The notes: generated by a model not told the origin, from the sequence alone. Counted from the stretch's first letter, positions 26,618 to 34,772 are shown. The stretch: DNA of 64,000 bases from Vogesella indigofera (GCF_003633895.1 NZ_RBID01000011.1:434001-498000), one strand, 5' to 3'. Translations and numbers: made by a program.

Positions 26618-28305
26618 CCCGTATCGTTACCCGCCCGGTCCCGGCCGACCCCGCCCGGCAACTGCACCAGCAAGGCATCGCACCGTTGATGGCGCGGCTG
26701 TACGCCGCGCGCGGCATCGCCGACGCCGCCGAAGTGGATTACGGCCTCAAGGGGCTGCTGCCGTACCACGGCCTGAAAAACATCCAGCCGATGGCCGTGC
26801 GGCTGGCCGACGCCATCGCCGCCCGACAGCGCTTGCTGGTGGTCGCCGACTACGATGCCGACGGGGCGACCGCCTGCGCGGTGGCCGTCAAGGGACTGGC
26901 AGCGCTGGGTGCGGTGATCGACTTCATCGTGCCCAACCGCTTCGAGTACGGTTACGGCCTGACGCCGGAAATCGTCGAGCTGGCGACACAGAGCCGGCCA
27001 GACATCATCGTCACCGTCGATAACGGCATCGCCAGCGTCGCCGGGGTCGAGGCGGCCAACGCGCGCGGCATCGAGGTGCTGGTCACCGACCACCACCTGC
27101 CCGGCGACACGCTGCCGGCGGCGCTGATCGTCAACCCGAACCAGCCCGGCTGCGAGTTTCCGTCCAAGAACCTGGCCGGCGTCGGCGTGATGTTCTACGT
27201 ACTGATGGCGCTGCGCGCCGAGCTGCGTGCCCGTGGCGCCTTCCAGCAGCAGCCGGAGCCGAATCTGGGCGAGCTGCTGGATCTGGTGGCGCTGGGCACC
27301 GTGGCCGACGTGGTGAAGCTGGATCGCAACAACCGCATCCTGGTCGACAACGGCCTGCGCCGCATGCGCGCCGGGCGCATGGCGCCGGGCATCGCTGCAC
27401 TGTTTCGTGTCGCCGGCCGCGCCGCGCACAAGGCCAACGCCTTCGACCTCGGTTTCACCGTCGGGCCGCGGCTGAACGCCGCCGGGCGGCTGGACGACAT
27501 GAGCCTCGGCATCGCCTGCCTGCTGGCCGGCGACGAAACGCAGGCGCTGACGCTGGCGCAGGAGCTGGACAAGCTCAATCGCGAGCGGCGCAGCATCGAG
27601 CACGGCATGCAGGACGAGGCGCTGGCGGTGCTGTCCGGCATCGACGCCGAGCAGCGTTATACCTTGTCACTGTATCGCGACGACTGGCACCAGGGCGTGG
27701 TCGGCATCGTCGCCTCTCGGCTGAAGGAGAAGTACCACCGGCCGGCCATCGTGTTCGCGCCGGGCGACGAGGGCGAGATCAAGGGCTCCGGCCGTTCCAT
27801 TCCCGGCTTCCACCTGCGCGACGCGCTGGACCTGGTGTACAAGCGCCACCCGCAGCTGATACTCAAGTTCGGCGGCCACGCTATGGCGGCGGGGCTGACC
27901 ATTGCCGAGGCCCGTTTCGACGAATTCGCCGCCGCCTTCGAGAGCGTGGCGCGCCAGCTGCTGGACAGCAACACGCTGACCCGCACGCTGGAAACCGACG
28001 GCCCGCTCAGCGGCCGCGAGCTGTCGCTGGCGGTGGCGGAAACGTTGGCCGCCGAGGTGTGGGGGCAGGGCTTTGCCGCGCCGACCTTCCACAACGACTT
28101 CCATATCGTCAGCCAGCGCGTGGTCGGCGACAAGCACCTGAAACTGCGCCTGGAAAAGGACGGTGTGCAGTGCGACGGCATGCTGTTCAACCAGGTGGAG
28201 TGGCTGCCGCAGACCATCAACGCGGTGTACCAGCTGGCAGCCAACGAGTGGCAGGGGCGCAAGGAGTTGCAGATATACATCCAGCACTGGCGCCAGCCCG
28301 GCTGA
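26614..28305 (+). CDS. recJ: single-stranded-DNA-specific exonuclease RecJ
   Basis: 563-residue 5'-3' ssDNA exonuclease of recombination and mismatch repair. DHH-family motifs: LLVVADYDADGATACAV, VTVDNGIAS, VLVTDHHLPG, and VALGTVADVV; the DHHA1 part has IKGSGRSIPGFHLRDALDL and KFGGHAMAAGLT. Full family length. The ATG overlaps the upstream stop. A GTTGGCCGCA copy lies in the 30-bp gap before rmuC. Confidence 0.95.
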   Translation: MTRIVTRPVPADPARQLHQQGIAPLMARLYAARGIADAAEVDYGLKGLLPYHGLKNIQPMAVRLADAIAARQRLLVVADYDADGATACAVAVKGLAALGAVIDFIVPNRFEYGYGLTPEIVELATQSRPDIIVTVDNGIASVAGVEAANARGIEVLVTDHHLPGDTLPAALIVNPNQPGCEFPSKNLAGVGVMFYVLMALRAELRARGAFQQQPEPNLGELLDLVALGTVADVVKLDRNNRILVDNGLRRMRAGRMAPGIAALFRVAGRAAHKANAFDLGFTVGPRLNAAGRLDDMSLGIACLLAGDETQALTLAQELDKLNRERRSIEHGMQDEALAVLSGIDAEQRYTLSLYRDDWHQGVVGIVASRLKEKYHRPAIVFAPGDEGEIKGSGRSIPGFHLRDALDLVYKRHPQLILKFGGHAMAAGLTIAEARFDEFAAAFESVARQLLDSNTLTRTLETDGPLSGRELSLAVAETLAAEVWGQGFAAPTFHNDFHIVSQRVVGDKHLKLRLEKDGVQCDGMLFNQVEWLPQTINAVYQLAANEWQGRKELQIYIQHWRQPG

Positions 28306-28335
28306 CAAAGGGTTGGCCGCAATCCGGAGGACACC

Positions 28336-29913
28336 ATGATCGAACTACTGATGGGGCTGCTGACCGGTGCCGGCGCCGGTATCGCCGCCACTTGGCTGGT
28401 CGGCAAACACCGTGCCGAGGCTGCCTACCAGCGCGGGCTCGGCGAAACGGCTGCGCAGCTGGCTGCGGCGCAGGCGCGGGGCGAAGCCTTGCAGTGGCAA
28501 CTCGACGACAGCCACGCACGCACGACTGCGCAGCAGCAACAGCTGGATAGCCTGCGCCAGCTGTTGTCCGAGGCGCAGCAAAAGCTGGCGGTGCTCGCCA
28601 ATCGCGCACAGCGCCTGCCGGAGCTGGAAGGCCAGCTGCAACAGCAACAGCTGCAGCTGCGCGAGCAGGGCGAAAGGTTGGCCGCACGCGAAGAGCAGGG
28701 CAGGCAGCTGCCGTTGCTGCAGCAGGAGCTGCAGCAGCTGCGCGCCGCGTGGCAGGCGCAGCAAAACGATCTGGCCCGGCTGGGCGCGCGCGAACAGGAG
28801 CTGCTGACCCTGTTGCAACAGGAACAGCGTCAGTCGGCGGAAAAGCTGCAGCTGCTGCAGGAGGCGCGCGAGGCGCTGTCCAACCAGTTCAAGGCGCTGG
28901 CTACCGACATTCTGGAAGAAAAGTCCAAGCGCTTCACCGAGCAGAATCGCGAAAACCTCGGCCTGTTGCTGGGCCCGCTGGGCGAACGCATCCAGCATTT
29001 CGGCAAGCTGGTGCAGGATACCTATGACAAGGATTCCAAGGAGCGGCTGACGCTGGAGCAGGAGCTGCGCCGGCTGCAGGAGCTGAATACCCGTCTCAAT
29101 CACGACGCAGTGGCGCTGACCCAGGCGCTGACCGGCAGCAACAACAAGACGCAGGGTAACTGGGGCGAGATGATCCTGGAGCGGGTGCTGGAAACCTCCG
29201 GCTTGACCCGCGACCGCGAATACCGTGTGCAGGTGTCGGACACGGTGGAAACGGGAGAGGGCGGTCTGAAGCGCTACCAGCCGGACGTGGTGATCGACCT
29301 GCCGGAAGGCAAGCAGCTGGTGATCGACTCCAAGGTGTCGCTGAACGCCTACGTGCGTTACAGCGCCAGTAGCGACGAAGCGGTGCGCGACAGCGAGCTG
29401 AAGGCGCACATCGCCGCGTTGCGGGCCCATATCCGCAGCCTGTCCGAGAAGCGCTACCAGGATCTGTACAAGCTCAACACCCTCGACTTCGTGTTCATGT
29501 TCGTGCCGGTGGAACCGGCCTATTTGCTGGCGGTGCAGCACGACATGGGCCTGTTCAACGAGGCCTTCGAGCGCCGCATCATGATCGTCGGTCCCAGCAC
29601 CTTGCTGGCGACACTGCGTACCGTGGCCAGCATCTGGCGTTACGAACACCAGAACCAGAACGCACAGGAAATCGCGAGACAATCCGGCGCCATGTTCGAC
29701 AAGCTGGCCGGGCTGGTGGACACGCTGGAGAAGCTGGGCAAGCAGATTGGCACCGTGCAGGACAGCTACGGCACCGCGATGAAGCAACTCAGCACCGGTA
29801 GCGGCAATCTGCTGGGGCGCGCCGAAAAACTGCGCAAGCTGGGCGCCAAAACCAGCAAGCATTTGCCGTCACATCTGCTGCTCGATTCGGATGTCGCGGA
29901 AGAGACAGAATAA
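28336..29913 (+). CDS. rmuC: DNA recombination protein RmuC
   Basis: 525-residue protein with an N-terminal membrane or hydrophobic segment (LLMGLLTGAGAGIAATWLV), a Gln-rich coiled coil of about 160 residues, and the nuclease-like RmuC domain (QGNWGEMILERVLETSGLTRDREY; YQPDVVIDLPEGKQLVIDSKVSLNAY). Family members limit inversions between short inverted repeats, which is notable because a 37-bp inverted repeat occurs just downstream. CGGAGGACACC precedes the ATG. No terminator is obvious after it. Confidence 0.93.
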   Translation: MIELLMGLLTGAGAGIAATWLVGKHRAEAAYQRGLGETAAQLAAAQARGEALQWQLDDSHARTTAQQQQLDSLRQLLSEAQQKLAVLANRAQRLPELEGQLQQQQLQLREQGERLAAREEQGRQLPLLQQELQQLRAAWQAQQNDLARLGAREQELLTLLQQEQRQSAEKLQLLQEAREALSNQFKALATDILEEKSKRFTEQNRENLGLLLGPLGERIQHFGKLVQDTYDKDSKERLTLEQELRRLQELNTRLNHDAVALTQALTGSNNKTQGNWGEMILERVLETSGLTRDREYRVQVSDTVETGEGGLKRYQPDVVIDLPEGKQLVIDSKVSLNAYVRYSASSDEAVRDSELKAHIAALRAHIRSLSEKRYQDLYKLNTLDFVFMFVPVEPAYLLAVQHDMGLFNEAFERRIMIVGPSTLLATLRTVASIWRYEHQNQNAQEIARQSGAMFDKLAGLVDTLEKLGKQIGTVQDSYGTAMKQLSTGSGNLLGRAEKLRKLGAKTSKHLPSHLLLDSDVAEETE

Positions 29914-29977
29914 TTTCTTGGCGATTACCGGGTGATGAACTATAAAAAAGTCAGACACTGGGAAGGAGGAGGGCTAG

Positions 29978-30115
29978 ATGGTATCGCTGATAACCTTGTT
30001 GATGTATGTGATGTTTGCACTGATCTTTGTTAAAGCGTTTTCCTCCAACCGTAAACGTGATGTTGTACGTGTTAAAGCTCCGGCATCGTGCCGGCAACGC
30101 TCTCACCTTCGTTAG
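29978..30115 (+). CDS. small membrane protein, 45 residues
   Basis: Reading MVSLITLLMYVMFALIFVKA then a basic tail (FSSNRKRDVVRVKAPASCRQ, ending RSHLR). One hydrophobic helix followed by a positively charged end. The ribosome site GGGAAGGAGGAGGG is very strong, four bases before the ATG, which is the main reason for calling it. It lies between rmuC and dif, in DNA that looks like the remnant of a dif-integrated element. Small single-helix proteins like this are common in filamentous-phage-like elements. Function unknown. Confidence 0.5.
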   Translation: MVSLITLLMYVMFALIFVKAFSSNRKRDVVRVKAPASCRQRSHLR

Positions 30116-30183
30116 TGTCTGGTGCAGTGAAAGGTAGTTATGTTGTAGCAGTAAAGCGACGTTGTACCATTCAACCACCCCCA

Positions 30184-30210
30184 GAAGCCGGCAGAAATGT
30201 CGGCTTCTTT
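30184..30210 (+). terminator. candidate terminator in the left accessory segment
   Basis: GAAGCCG (30184-30190) with CGGCTTC (30201-30207), 10-base loop, then TTTCATTTT. Confidence 0.5.
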
Positions 30211-30377
30211 CATTTTGTCGTGCTGCCGATGGCATGGTACGCGACGTCATCGAATTGTTCCTCCAGAGCACAAACAAGGCTCCTGTCCATGTGCCGGTTG
30301 CTGGTGATGGTTTCATCTTGTATTGATCGCCGCAGGGTCGCCAGAATGGCGCCGTCCGGTGATGCTTCACGCATCAA

Positions 30378-30557
30378 TGCGCTGCCACCATTCCAGCGCC
30401 AGAAAACAAAGCCCGGCCTCGGAGTCTTTCATGTTCAAGATCTTCGGTCTTGCCGGCGCTGTGCTGGTCTTTGTCGCGGTCCACGCGCTTACTGCGGACA
30501 ATCTGGTTGCCGCACTGGCAGGGCTTTGTTTTCTGGCGCTGGAATGGTGGCAGCGCA
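30378..30557. repeat. 37-bp perfect inverted repeat flanking 106 bp
   Basis: Positions 30378-30414 are the exact reverse complement of 30521-30557. The arms include GCTGCCACCATTCCAGCGCC on the left and its complement on the right. The right arm lies within the coding frame of the gene at 30431 (residues LCFLALEWWQRK) and the spacer holds that gene's start codon and ribosome site. Possible invertible segment, folded origin, or product of a local inverted duplication. Confidence 0.9.
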
Positions 30558-30865
30558 AGACGCGGGCCTTCTATAAGGCACGTCCGGTCATTCGTCCTGT
30601 CGTGCGTAGGCCGCGAGTCAGCAAGGCGGGTTTCAACAAGCCGCAGCCGGCCAAGACGGCTAGCAAGCCGGAGCAGGGTGCCAGCAGCGCGCCTGACTAC
30701 AAGGCCACACCGAGTGACCGCAAGCTGCTGACCGCTTGCCTTGGTGATGCCGCCAAGGTCGAACGGTTGATTGACTACGAAATCCGCAAAGACCCCAAGC
30801 TTTCCCGATCGGCAGCGGTGGTTTCGGCGCTTGATCGCCTGTACATGGATCGCCGTGCCACTTAG
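30431..30865 (+). CDS. small membrane protein with basic linker, unknown function
   Basis: 144 residues from ATG 30431 (MFKIFGLAGAVLVFVAVHAL), which has GGAG six bases upstream; an in-frame longer start at 30323 is less likely. Two hydrophobic segments (about residues 3-20 and 24-41), a Lys/Arg/Pro-rich linker, and a C-terminal globular part (DRKLLTACLGDAAKVERLID through ALDRLYMDRRAT). I do not recognise the family. Its stop overlaps the end of the convergent HTH gene by four bases. Together with that gene and the 45-residue ORF it forms a small accessory block beside dif. Confidence 0.55.
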   Translation: MFKIFGLAGAVLVFVAVHALTADNLVAALAGLCFLALEWWQRKTRAFYKARPVIRPVVRRPRVSKAGFNKPQPAKTASKPEQGASSAPDYKATPSDRKLLTACLGDAAKVERLIDYEIRKDPKLSRSAAVVSALDRLYMDRRAT

Positions 30866-31275
30866 CCGAATAGGCTGTTGACCATCAGGCCAAAGCGGGC
30901 TTGCCGGTGGCAGTTGTCGCGGTAGAAGTCACGCTTGATCATCAGGCGCTCGATTAGGTCGGTTTGCATGGTGCGTAGGTGGAACAGTCGGCGGTAGTCG
31001 GCCAGTCGCTCGATCTCGGCATAGTCGATGGTGACTTGGTAGCCGGCCGGCACGACTAGCCGCGAGCCCTGCTCGTTACTGTCCAGCAGCTCCAGGTATT
31101 TCACGCACACAACTGGCACCGGCACTTTGCCAGCTTTCCACGCCTGCACGGTGCTGACGGTCACGCCAAGTTCTGCCGCCAGTGCTTCCTCGGACTTGCC
31201 GAAATGAAAAAGCCGGATCAGTCGATCCGGCCCGATGTCTGCACTGGTGCAGTAGATTTTGAACTCTTTACGCAT
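30862..31275 (-). CDS. phage-type HTH regulator next to dif
   Basis: About 137 residues from MRKEFKIYCTSAD (an in-frame start at 31326 would add 17). A helix-turn-helix of the type SEEALAAELGVTVSTVQAWKAG is followed by PVPVVCVKYLELL and PAGYQVTIDYAEIERL. This organisation (HTH, W-K-A-G, then a P-x-G segment) resembles small regulators found in filamentous phages and is shared with the divergent gene at 31529 on the other side of dif. It lies outside the 11.75-kb element defined by the two dif copies, so it may belong to an older integrant. Confidence 0.65.
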   Translation of the reverse strand: MRKEFKIYCTSADIGPDRLIRLFHFGKSEEALAAELGVTVSTVQAWKAGKVPVPVVCVKYLELLDSNEQGSRLVVPAGYQVTIDYAEIERLADYRRLFHLRTMQTDLIERLMIKRDFYRDNCHRQARFGLMVNSLFG

Positions 31276-31370
31276 TCTGCCCATTCCAAGTGTGTCGAAA
31301 ATGACACGGACAAAATAATTGAACAAAAGAGCGAAGAAGAGAGGTCAGGTAGCGTTTGACTCTGTGAGTT

Positions 31371-31398
31371 ATTAGACATAATAAACATTATGCGACAT
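31371..31398. other. dif: left dif/att site (best match to chromosomal dif)
   Basis: Plus strand: arm ATTAGACATAA, spacer TAAACA, arm TTATGCGACAT. On the minus strand this reads XerC arm ATGTCGCATAA, centre TGTTTA, XerD arm TTATGTCTAAT, which closely follows the proteobacterial dif consensus (NNTNCGCATAA, N6, TTATGTTAAAT). The XerD arm here is therefore the host half. A 20-bp identical core is repeated at 43124-43143. Confidence 0.85.
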
Positions 31399-31528
31399 GT
31401 AGGTTGCACCAAGGTGGTGCGAAAACGGCCTAAATAAATTATTTCCGGTTTTGGCTGTTTCTGTAAATTTGATTCAAAAACCATGACCACCCACTTATGC
31501 CGCAACCTACATTCAGCTATGGCTCTAT

Positions 31529-32092
31529 ATGAAAAACAAGTCTAAAACGCCTCAGAAAACCGCAACGAAAAAGCCACAGAAATCAACGGCCGACATGTCA
31601 CAGAGCGAATACCGCGCGGCCTACGAGCGCCGCGTGCGCTTCCAGACGTTCAAGGTGCTGGCGTTTGGTATGTCACCAGCAGAACTTTGCGCCATGCTGG
31701 ACGTTTCCGCTGCCACGATACGGCGCTGGAAAGCCGGCACGTTTCAGCCGCCATTCATGGCGCTGGAGCTGCTACGGCTGCGCCGTGGGCTGTCGCTGCC
31801 GGCGGCATTCGGTGACCTGGCCGGCTTCACGGTTGGCCGCATCAACGGCCAGACGTACCTGATTCCGCCTGGCCTGCATTGGTCTGAAGGCATCACGGCC
31901 AGTGACATCAAGCGATGGCCGGTCATGCGGCACATCGTGGCGCGCACCATAGGCAAAAAGCCCGCATTGGCGGGCTTGGCTTACTCTGATCGGCTTGCGG
32001 CCAACGATGACTCACTACCAGTCGAGCCGCTTACTCTTGAATCGCTCAACGATCAAGCCGCCAATGACGGTGGCTGTTACGGCGATCAGTAA
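31529..32092 (+). CDS. phage HTH regulator at the left end of the element
   Basis: 187 residues with a Lys-rich N terminus (MKNKSKTPQKTATKKPQKS), then an HTH (SPAELCAMLDVSAATIRRWKAG), a PPFMALELLRLRRG segment, and GRINGQTYLIPPGLHWS. It resembles small phage regulatory proteins of the DUF3653 kind (family from memory). It is divergent from the HTH gene at 30862 across dif. Two GTTGGCCGCA copies lie in its 3' half. No strong ribosome site is visible. The 3' end overlaps the convergent 32-residue ORF at 32015. Confidence 0.7.
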   Translation: MKNKSKTPQKTATKKPQKSTADMSQSEYRAAYERRVRFQTFKVLAFGMSPAELCAMLDVSAATIRRWKAGTFQPPFMALELLRLRRGLSLPAAFGDLAGFTVGRINGQTYLIPPGLHWSEGITASDIKRWPVMRHIVARTIGKKPALAGLAYSDRLAANDDSLPVEPLTLESLNDQAANDGGCYGDQ

Positions 32093-32113
32093 CGCCTTGG
32101 CCGTGCTGCTCAT
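32015..32113 (-). CDS. prophage mini membrane protein, 32 residues
   Basis: MSSTAKALLIAVTATVIGGL followed by IVERFKSKRLDW: one hydrophobic helix with a basic tail. It starts four bases inside the end of the upstream gene (ATG at 32113, upstream stop at 32110), the coupled arrangement used through this operon. Possibly a virion-membrane or lysis-related peptide. Last gene of the leftward operon. Confidence 0.6.
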   Translation of the reverse strand: MSSTAKALLIAVTATVIGGLIVERFKSKRLDW

Positions 32114-32265
32114 TGCAGACACACCTTTGCGGCCGTGAGCTGCTCGATCTTGCGGTGGGCGTCGTCTACGTCCCGCCGCAGGTATTTCAGTTCGGCACGG
32201 ACGCCGCCCCAAGTCACGAGGCCGCAGACAATTCCTGTAAACAGGACTGGCAGTAATTCATTCAT
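32110..32265 (-). CDS. prophage small membrane protein, 51 residues
   Basis: Reading MNELLPVLFTGIVCGLVTWG then VRAELKYLRRDVDDAHRKIEQ and a short tail. N-terminal helix and a short charged coiled-coil-like C terminus, reminiscent of small phage lysis-accessory or holin-like proteins. The ATG at 32265 is chosen over a longer GC-shadow extension. Overlaps the next gene by four bases. Confidence 0.6.
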   Translation of the reverse strand: MNELLPVLFTGIVCGLVTWGGVRAELKYLRRDVDDAHRKIEQLTAAKVCLQ

Positions 32266-32278
32266 CAGACGCCCCGTT

Positions 32279-32470
32279 TTACAAAGTTTTGTTCGCGGTT
32301 TCCGGCAGGAAAACCGCCAGCGCGCCCAAGAAGATTGCCGGCACGGCAACCGCCGCAGAGATAGAGCCGGCGGCCAAACCAGCCACATTGCCCAGCACTG
32401 CGGCAGCGCCGGCGGCGCTGGATGGCTCGGCCAAGCGACGCAGCCATTTTTTGAAGTTACCCATCATCAT
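32279..32470 (-). CDS. prophage small membrane protein, 63 residues
   Basis: Begins MMMGNFKKWLRRLAEPSSAA, followed by a long Ala/Gly-rich hydrophobic stretch (VLGNVAGLAAGSISAAVAVP...). Amphipathic basic N terminus plus one or two helices. GGGG lies three bases before the first ATG, and the start overlaps the stop of the preceding gene. Likely an internal-membrane or holin-like protein. Confidence 0.6.
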   Translation of the reverse strand: MMMGNFKKWLRRLAEPSSAAGAAAVLGNVAGLAAGSISAAVAVPAIFLGALAVFLPETANKTL

Positions 32471-32673
32471 TCCCCTGTGAAAAACTTGCTGCCCAAGTCC
32501 TGCCAACCTGGCAGGCCATAGTTCGGCGCTGTTGTGTTGTCGGTTGAAACTGTGCTACCGCCGTTGCCGCCGGTTACGGGCGCTGGTAGTGGCGCAGTGC
32601 TTTGGTTGCTGTAGTACAGCCAGCCGGCGGCCATCAGTGCCAGCAGCAGCCATTGTTCGCGTGATAGTGTCAT
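32467..32673 (-). CDS. prophage membrane protein with Gly/Thr-rich tail, 68 residues
   Basis: MTLSREQWLLLALMAAGWLY, then a Pro/Gly/Thr-rich segment (STAPLPAPVTGGNGGS...). One N-terminal helix. Start codon at 32673 overlaps the upstream stop. Unknown function; part of the run of one-helix proteins expected in a phage with an internal lipid membrane. Confidence 0.6.
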   Translation of the reverse strand: MTLSREQWLLLALMAAGWLYYSNQSTAPLPAPVTGGNGGSTVSTDNTTAPNYGLPGWQDLGSKFFTGE

Positions 32674-33134
32674 TTCGTGAGTGCTCCGTAGCCGCCGCCA
32701 TAGGTGGCGACATCCTTGGCGATCTGGCTGTTTGCCGCCGCTTGCGCCGCTTCCCGCGCTTTCTGGCGGTCGTAGCCGTACCAGACGTCGCCAATCTTGT
32801 TGTGCCCTGCTATCGGGTTCAGCACCGGCGGATTCAGTGGCGGGTCGTCGTGGAACAGCTCCCAAATGGCGGTGCCTAGGTTGTTGCGCTTGTCCAGACC
32901 AAAGAACCAGTGGCCGGCCTGATTGGCGGCGCGGTACGCCAGATTGTTTTCACTGGTGATGTCGGCGGCGCCGTTGTCCAGCGCGGTGCCAACGTTGGCC
33001 GCAACGTTGGCCGCAGCCTCGCCGACAGCGCCGGTGGCCTTCTTGACCAGCCAGTACGCAGCGCCGACGCCAACCAGCGCGGCGACGCCGTACCAGACCG
33101 GCAGCGGGATGCGTTTCAGTTGGGTCAGGTTCAT
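32670..33134 (-). CDS. prophage membrane-associated protein, 154 residues
   Basis: MNLTQLKRIPLPVWYGVAAL start, one helix (about residues 12-30), an Ala-rich amphipathic segment (GAVGEAAANVAANVGTAL) and a hydrophilic C-terminal domain. Two tandem copies of GTTGGCCGCA (32994 and 33006) encode the AAANVAANV segment. Start overlaps the upstream stop (TGATG). Not recognised. Confidence 0.65.
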   Translation of the reverse strand: MNLTQLKRIPLPVWYGVAALVGVGAAYWLVKKATGAVGEAAANVAANVGTALDNGAADITSENNLAYRAANQAGHWFFGLDKRNNLGTAIWELFHDDPPLNPPVLNPIAGHNKIGDVWYGYDRQKAREAAQAAANSQIAKDVATYGGGYGALTK

Positions 33135-33493
33135 CAGCGGCCACTCAACAGGTACGGCACGCCGTCCAGCCATGTGTACGGCCGCCCTTCCGGCCCACCA
33201 AGGTTTGTCACGATGCCTGGCACATCATCGGTGCCACCGTTGCGCACGGCTTGGTCGTACATTTCGTTGTCGCCAGACATGAGCTTGTTGATCGTCAGCC
33301 AATCGACACCGATCATTTCGCCAACCGCACGGATGCCTGTATTTGTATCGTCGGTGGTGTCCTGCTCATTCGCAGACTTGTTCCACTCCCAATCAAACAT
33401 CGGCATGGTGCCGCTGCGGAACATCGCCTGTGCCAGCACCAGCGCCGCGAAGCCAACACCGACGATCACCACTGCCTTTTGTGCGCTATTCAT
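33134..33493 (-). CDS. prophage small membrane protein, 119 residues
   Basis: MNSAQKAVVIVGVGFAALVL start gives one N-terminal helix; the rest is polar and negatively charged (EWNKSANEQDTTDDTNTGI). Possibly a virion vertex or membrane protein. Coupled to the following gene by a TGATG overlap. Family not recognised. Confidence 0.65.
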   Translation of the reverse strand: MNSAQKAVVIVGVGFAALVLAQAMFRSGTMPMFDWEWNKSANEQDTTDDTNTGIRAVGEMIGVDWLTINKLMSGDNEMYDQAVRNGGTDDVPGIVTNLGGPEGRPYTWLDGVPYLLSGR

Positions 33494-33520
33494 TGCCTAT
33501 TGCCCCCTGTTATGACGCGG

Positions 33521-34054
33521 CTATTTTACGCTCGGCGCGGTGGCTTTAGCTTGGGTCGGTGTCATGCCATCAACCAGAATCAGGCCATACAGACGAGTTT
33601 CCTTTGGCAGCGACTTTTCGCCGCGAAGGTACTTGGCCAGATTGCCCTCACCCCAGTTGTAAGCCCACACCGCCTTTTTCCAGTCGCCGAAGCGCTTGTA
33701 CAGGTAGGCCATGTAACGCATTGCGGTGTCTGCCGACGCGACAGGGTCGGTTGGGTTCAACTTGAAGCCTGCGGCAGTGGCCGGCATGAACTGGAACAGG
33801 CCGGTTGCGCCGGCGGCGGATTTGCGTTGGCCGCTGATCACCGCTGGGTCAAAGTGCGCCGATTCTTGCGCCGCCTGACGGATGGCCAGATCGACCGGCA
33901 CGCCGTACTTTTCGGCCGCCTTGGCGATCATGGCGTGATAGCCCTTGTCGGCCGGTGCCCATTTCGGGCCCGTGCCCAATACTGGCATGTCTTGACCTGG
34001 TGCATCCTTCTGCGCCTTACCGATGTTGATGTCAGTTCTGTTCCAGCTGCTCAT
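33521..34054 (-). CDS. prophage lytic transglycosylase (SLT/lysozyme-like)
   Basis: 177-residue peptidoglycan hydrolase. The catalytic glutamate is in LAIRQAAQESAHFDP (E64). The GATGLFQFMPATA segment and AVWAYNWGEGNLAKYLRG complete the goose-type/SLT pattern. In a tailless phage it would locally open the wall during entry or help lysis. Its first residues are not a signal peptide, so it is probably virion-borne. Start overlaps the upstream stop (TAATG). Confidence 0.88.
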   Translation of the reverse strand: MSSWNRTDINIGKAQKDAPGQDMPVLGTGPKWAPADKGYHAMIAKAAEKYGVPVDLAIRQAAQESAHFDPAVISGQRKSAAGATGLFQFMPATAAGFKLNPTDPVASADTAMRYMAYLYKRFGDWKKAVWAYNWGEGNLAKYLRGEKSLPKETRLYGLILVDGMTPTQAKATAPSVK

Positions 34055-34320
34055 TACGCGCCCTGCCCTTGTTCTTCGGTGGTTGGTTCAGCCAGCGCGA
34101 CGATATGCCACGCGCCGCCCTGCTCTTTTGCGATGCCGGTCACGTAGTATTCCGGCCGGTACAGCGCCACATGCGTGGCCTTGTCGTAGTCCGGCAGCGC
34201 GTCCAGCGTGGCGTTGGCCGGGACGTGGTACACACCCGGCTCCAGCGGGCTTTCCTCCGCCTCGCTGCTGCCGATGTGCTCTTTCGTGACTGGGTGGTAG
34301 TGGTGAATTTTTTTGCTCAT
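34054..34320 (-). CDS. prophage small protein following the collar gene, 88 residues
   Basis: MSKKIHHYHPVTKEHIGSSE followed by PLEPGVYHVPANATLDALPD. Composition and position directly downstream of the collar-domain gene resemble small tail-fibre assembly chaperones (Tfa-like), which help adhesins fold. This is a positional inference. Twelve bases separate it from the upstream stop. Confidence 0.6.
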   Translation of the reverse strand: MSKKIHHYHPVTKEHIGSSEAEESPLEPGVYHVPANATLDALPDYDKATHVALYRPEYYVTGIAKEQGGAWHIVALAEPTTEEQGQGA

Positions 34321-34331
34321 TTGTCCTGGCC

Positions 34332-34772
34332 TTAGTATTTGATCAGCGGCAGCAGTGCCACGTTGCGCGGGCGGGTTTCGGTGGCGGTGCGTGGTGCACC
34401 ATTAACACCGTCAGAAATAGGTGCCCCCGATGTATTTGCAGACGCTATCGGCCGATAGTTCTGCACCCCTGATCCGCCCAGCGAATCCGCCCCCAACGGC
34501 AGCGAGAACGTATGGCCTTGGAACGCGTCCAGCTGGCTGCTACCCGCTACCCGCCCCGCGTCCACCCCTCGCCCCTGATCTGCACCACGGATGAATTCGC
34601 CGCGCAGGTCTGGCAGGTTGAAGGTGGTCGCACCGTCACCGGCGCCGTAGGCGGTGCCAAGTGCGGCAAACAGGTTGCCGTAGGTGGCGCGACTGACGGC
34701 GGCACCGTTGGCGATCAGGTAGCCAACCGGCGCGGTGGTGCGTGCGCTGTGTACGATGTCACCGGGCTGCAT
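34332..34772 (-). CDS. prophage tail-collar-domain receptor-binding protein
   Basis: 146 residues from MQPGDIVHSARTTAPVGYLI, preceded by CGGAGACGAT; a GTG at 34841 overlapping the upstream stop would add 23 residues and is also possible. It contains the phage tail-collar pattern: ANGAAVSRATYGNLFAALGT, FNLPDLRGEFIRGADQGRG, and a C-terminal ETRPRNVALLPLIKY. Such domains sit at the tips of tail fibres. Here no tail genes exist, so it is probably the vertex spike or receptor-binding part of a tailless virion. Confidence 0.85.
   Translation of the reverse strand: MQPGDIVHSARTTAPVGYLIANGAAVSRATYGNLFAALGTAYGAGDGATTFNLPDLRGEFIRGADQGRGVDAGRVAGSSQLDAFQGHTFSLPLGADSLGGSGVQNYRPIASANTSGAPISDGVNGAPRTATETRPRNVALLPLIKY

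Noticed and set aside
29951-30370. 139-codon minus-strand frame after rmuC
   Set aside because: Overlaps the better supported small ORF with a strong ribosome site, and its sequence shows no coherent domain.
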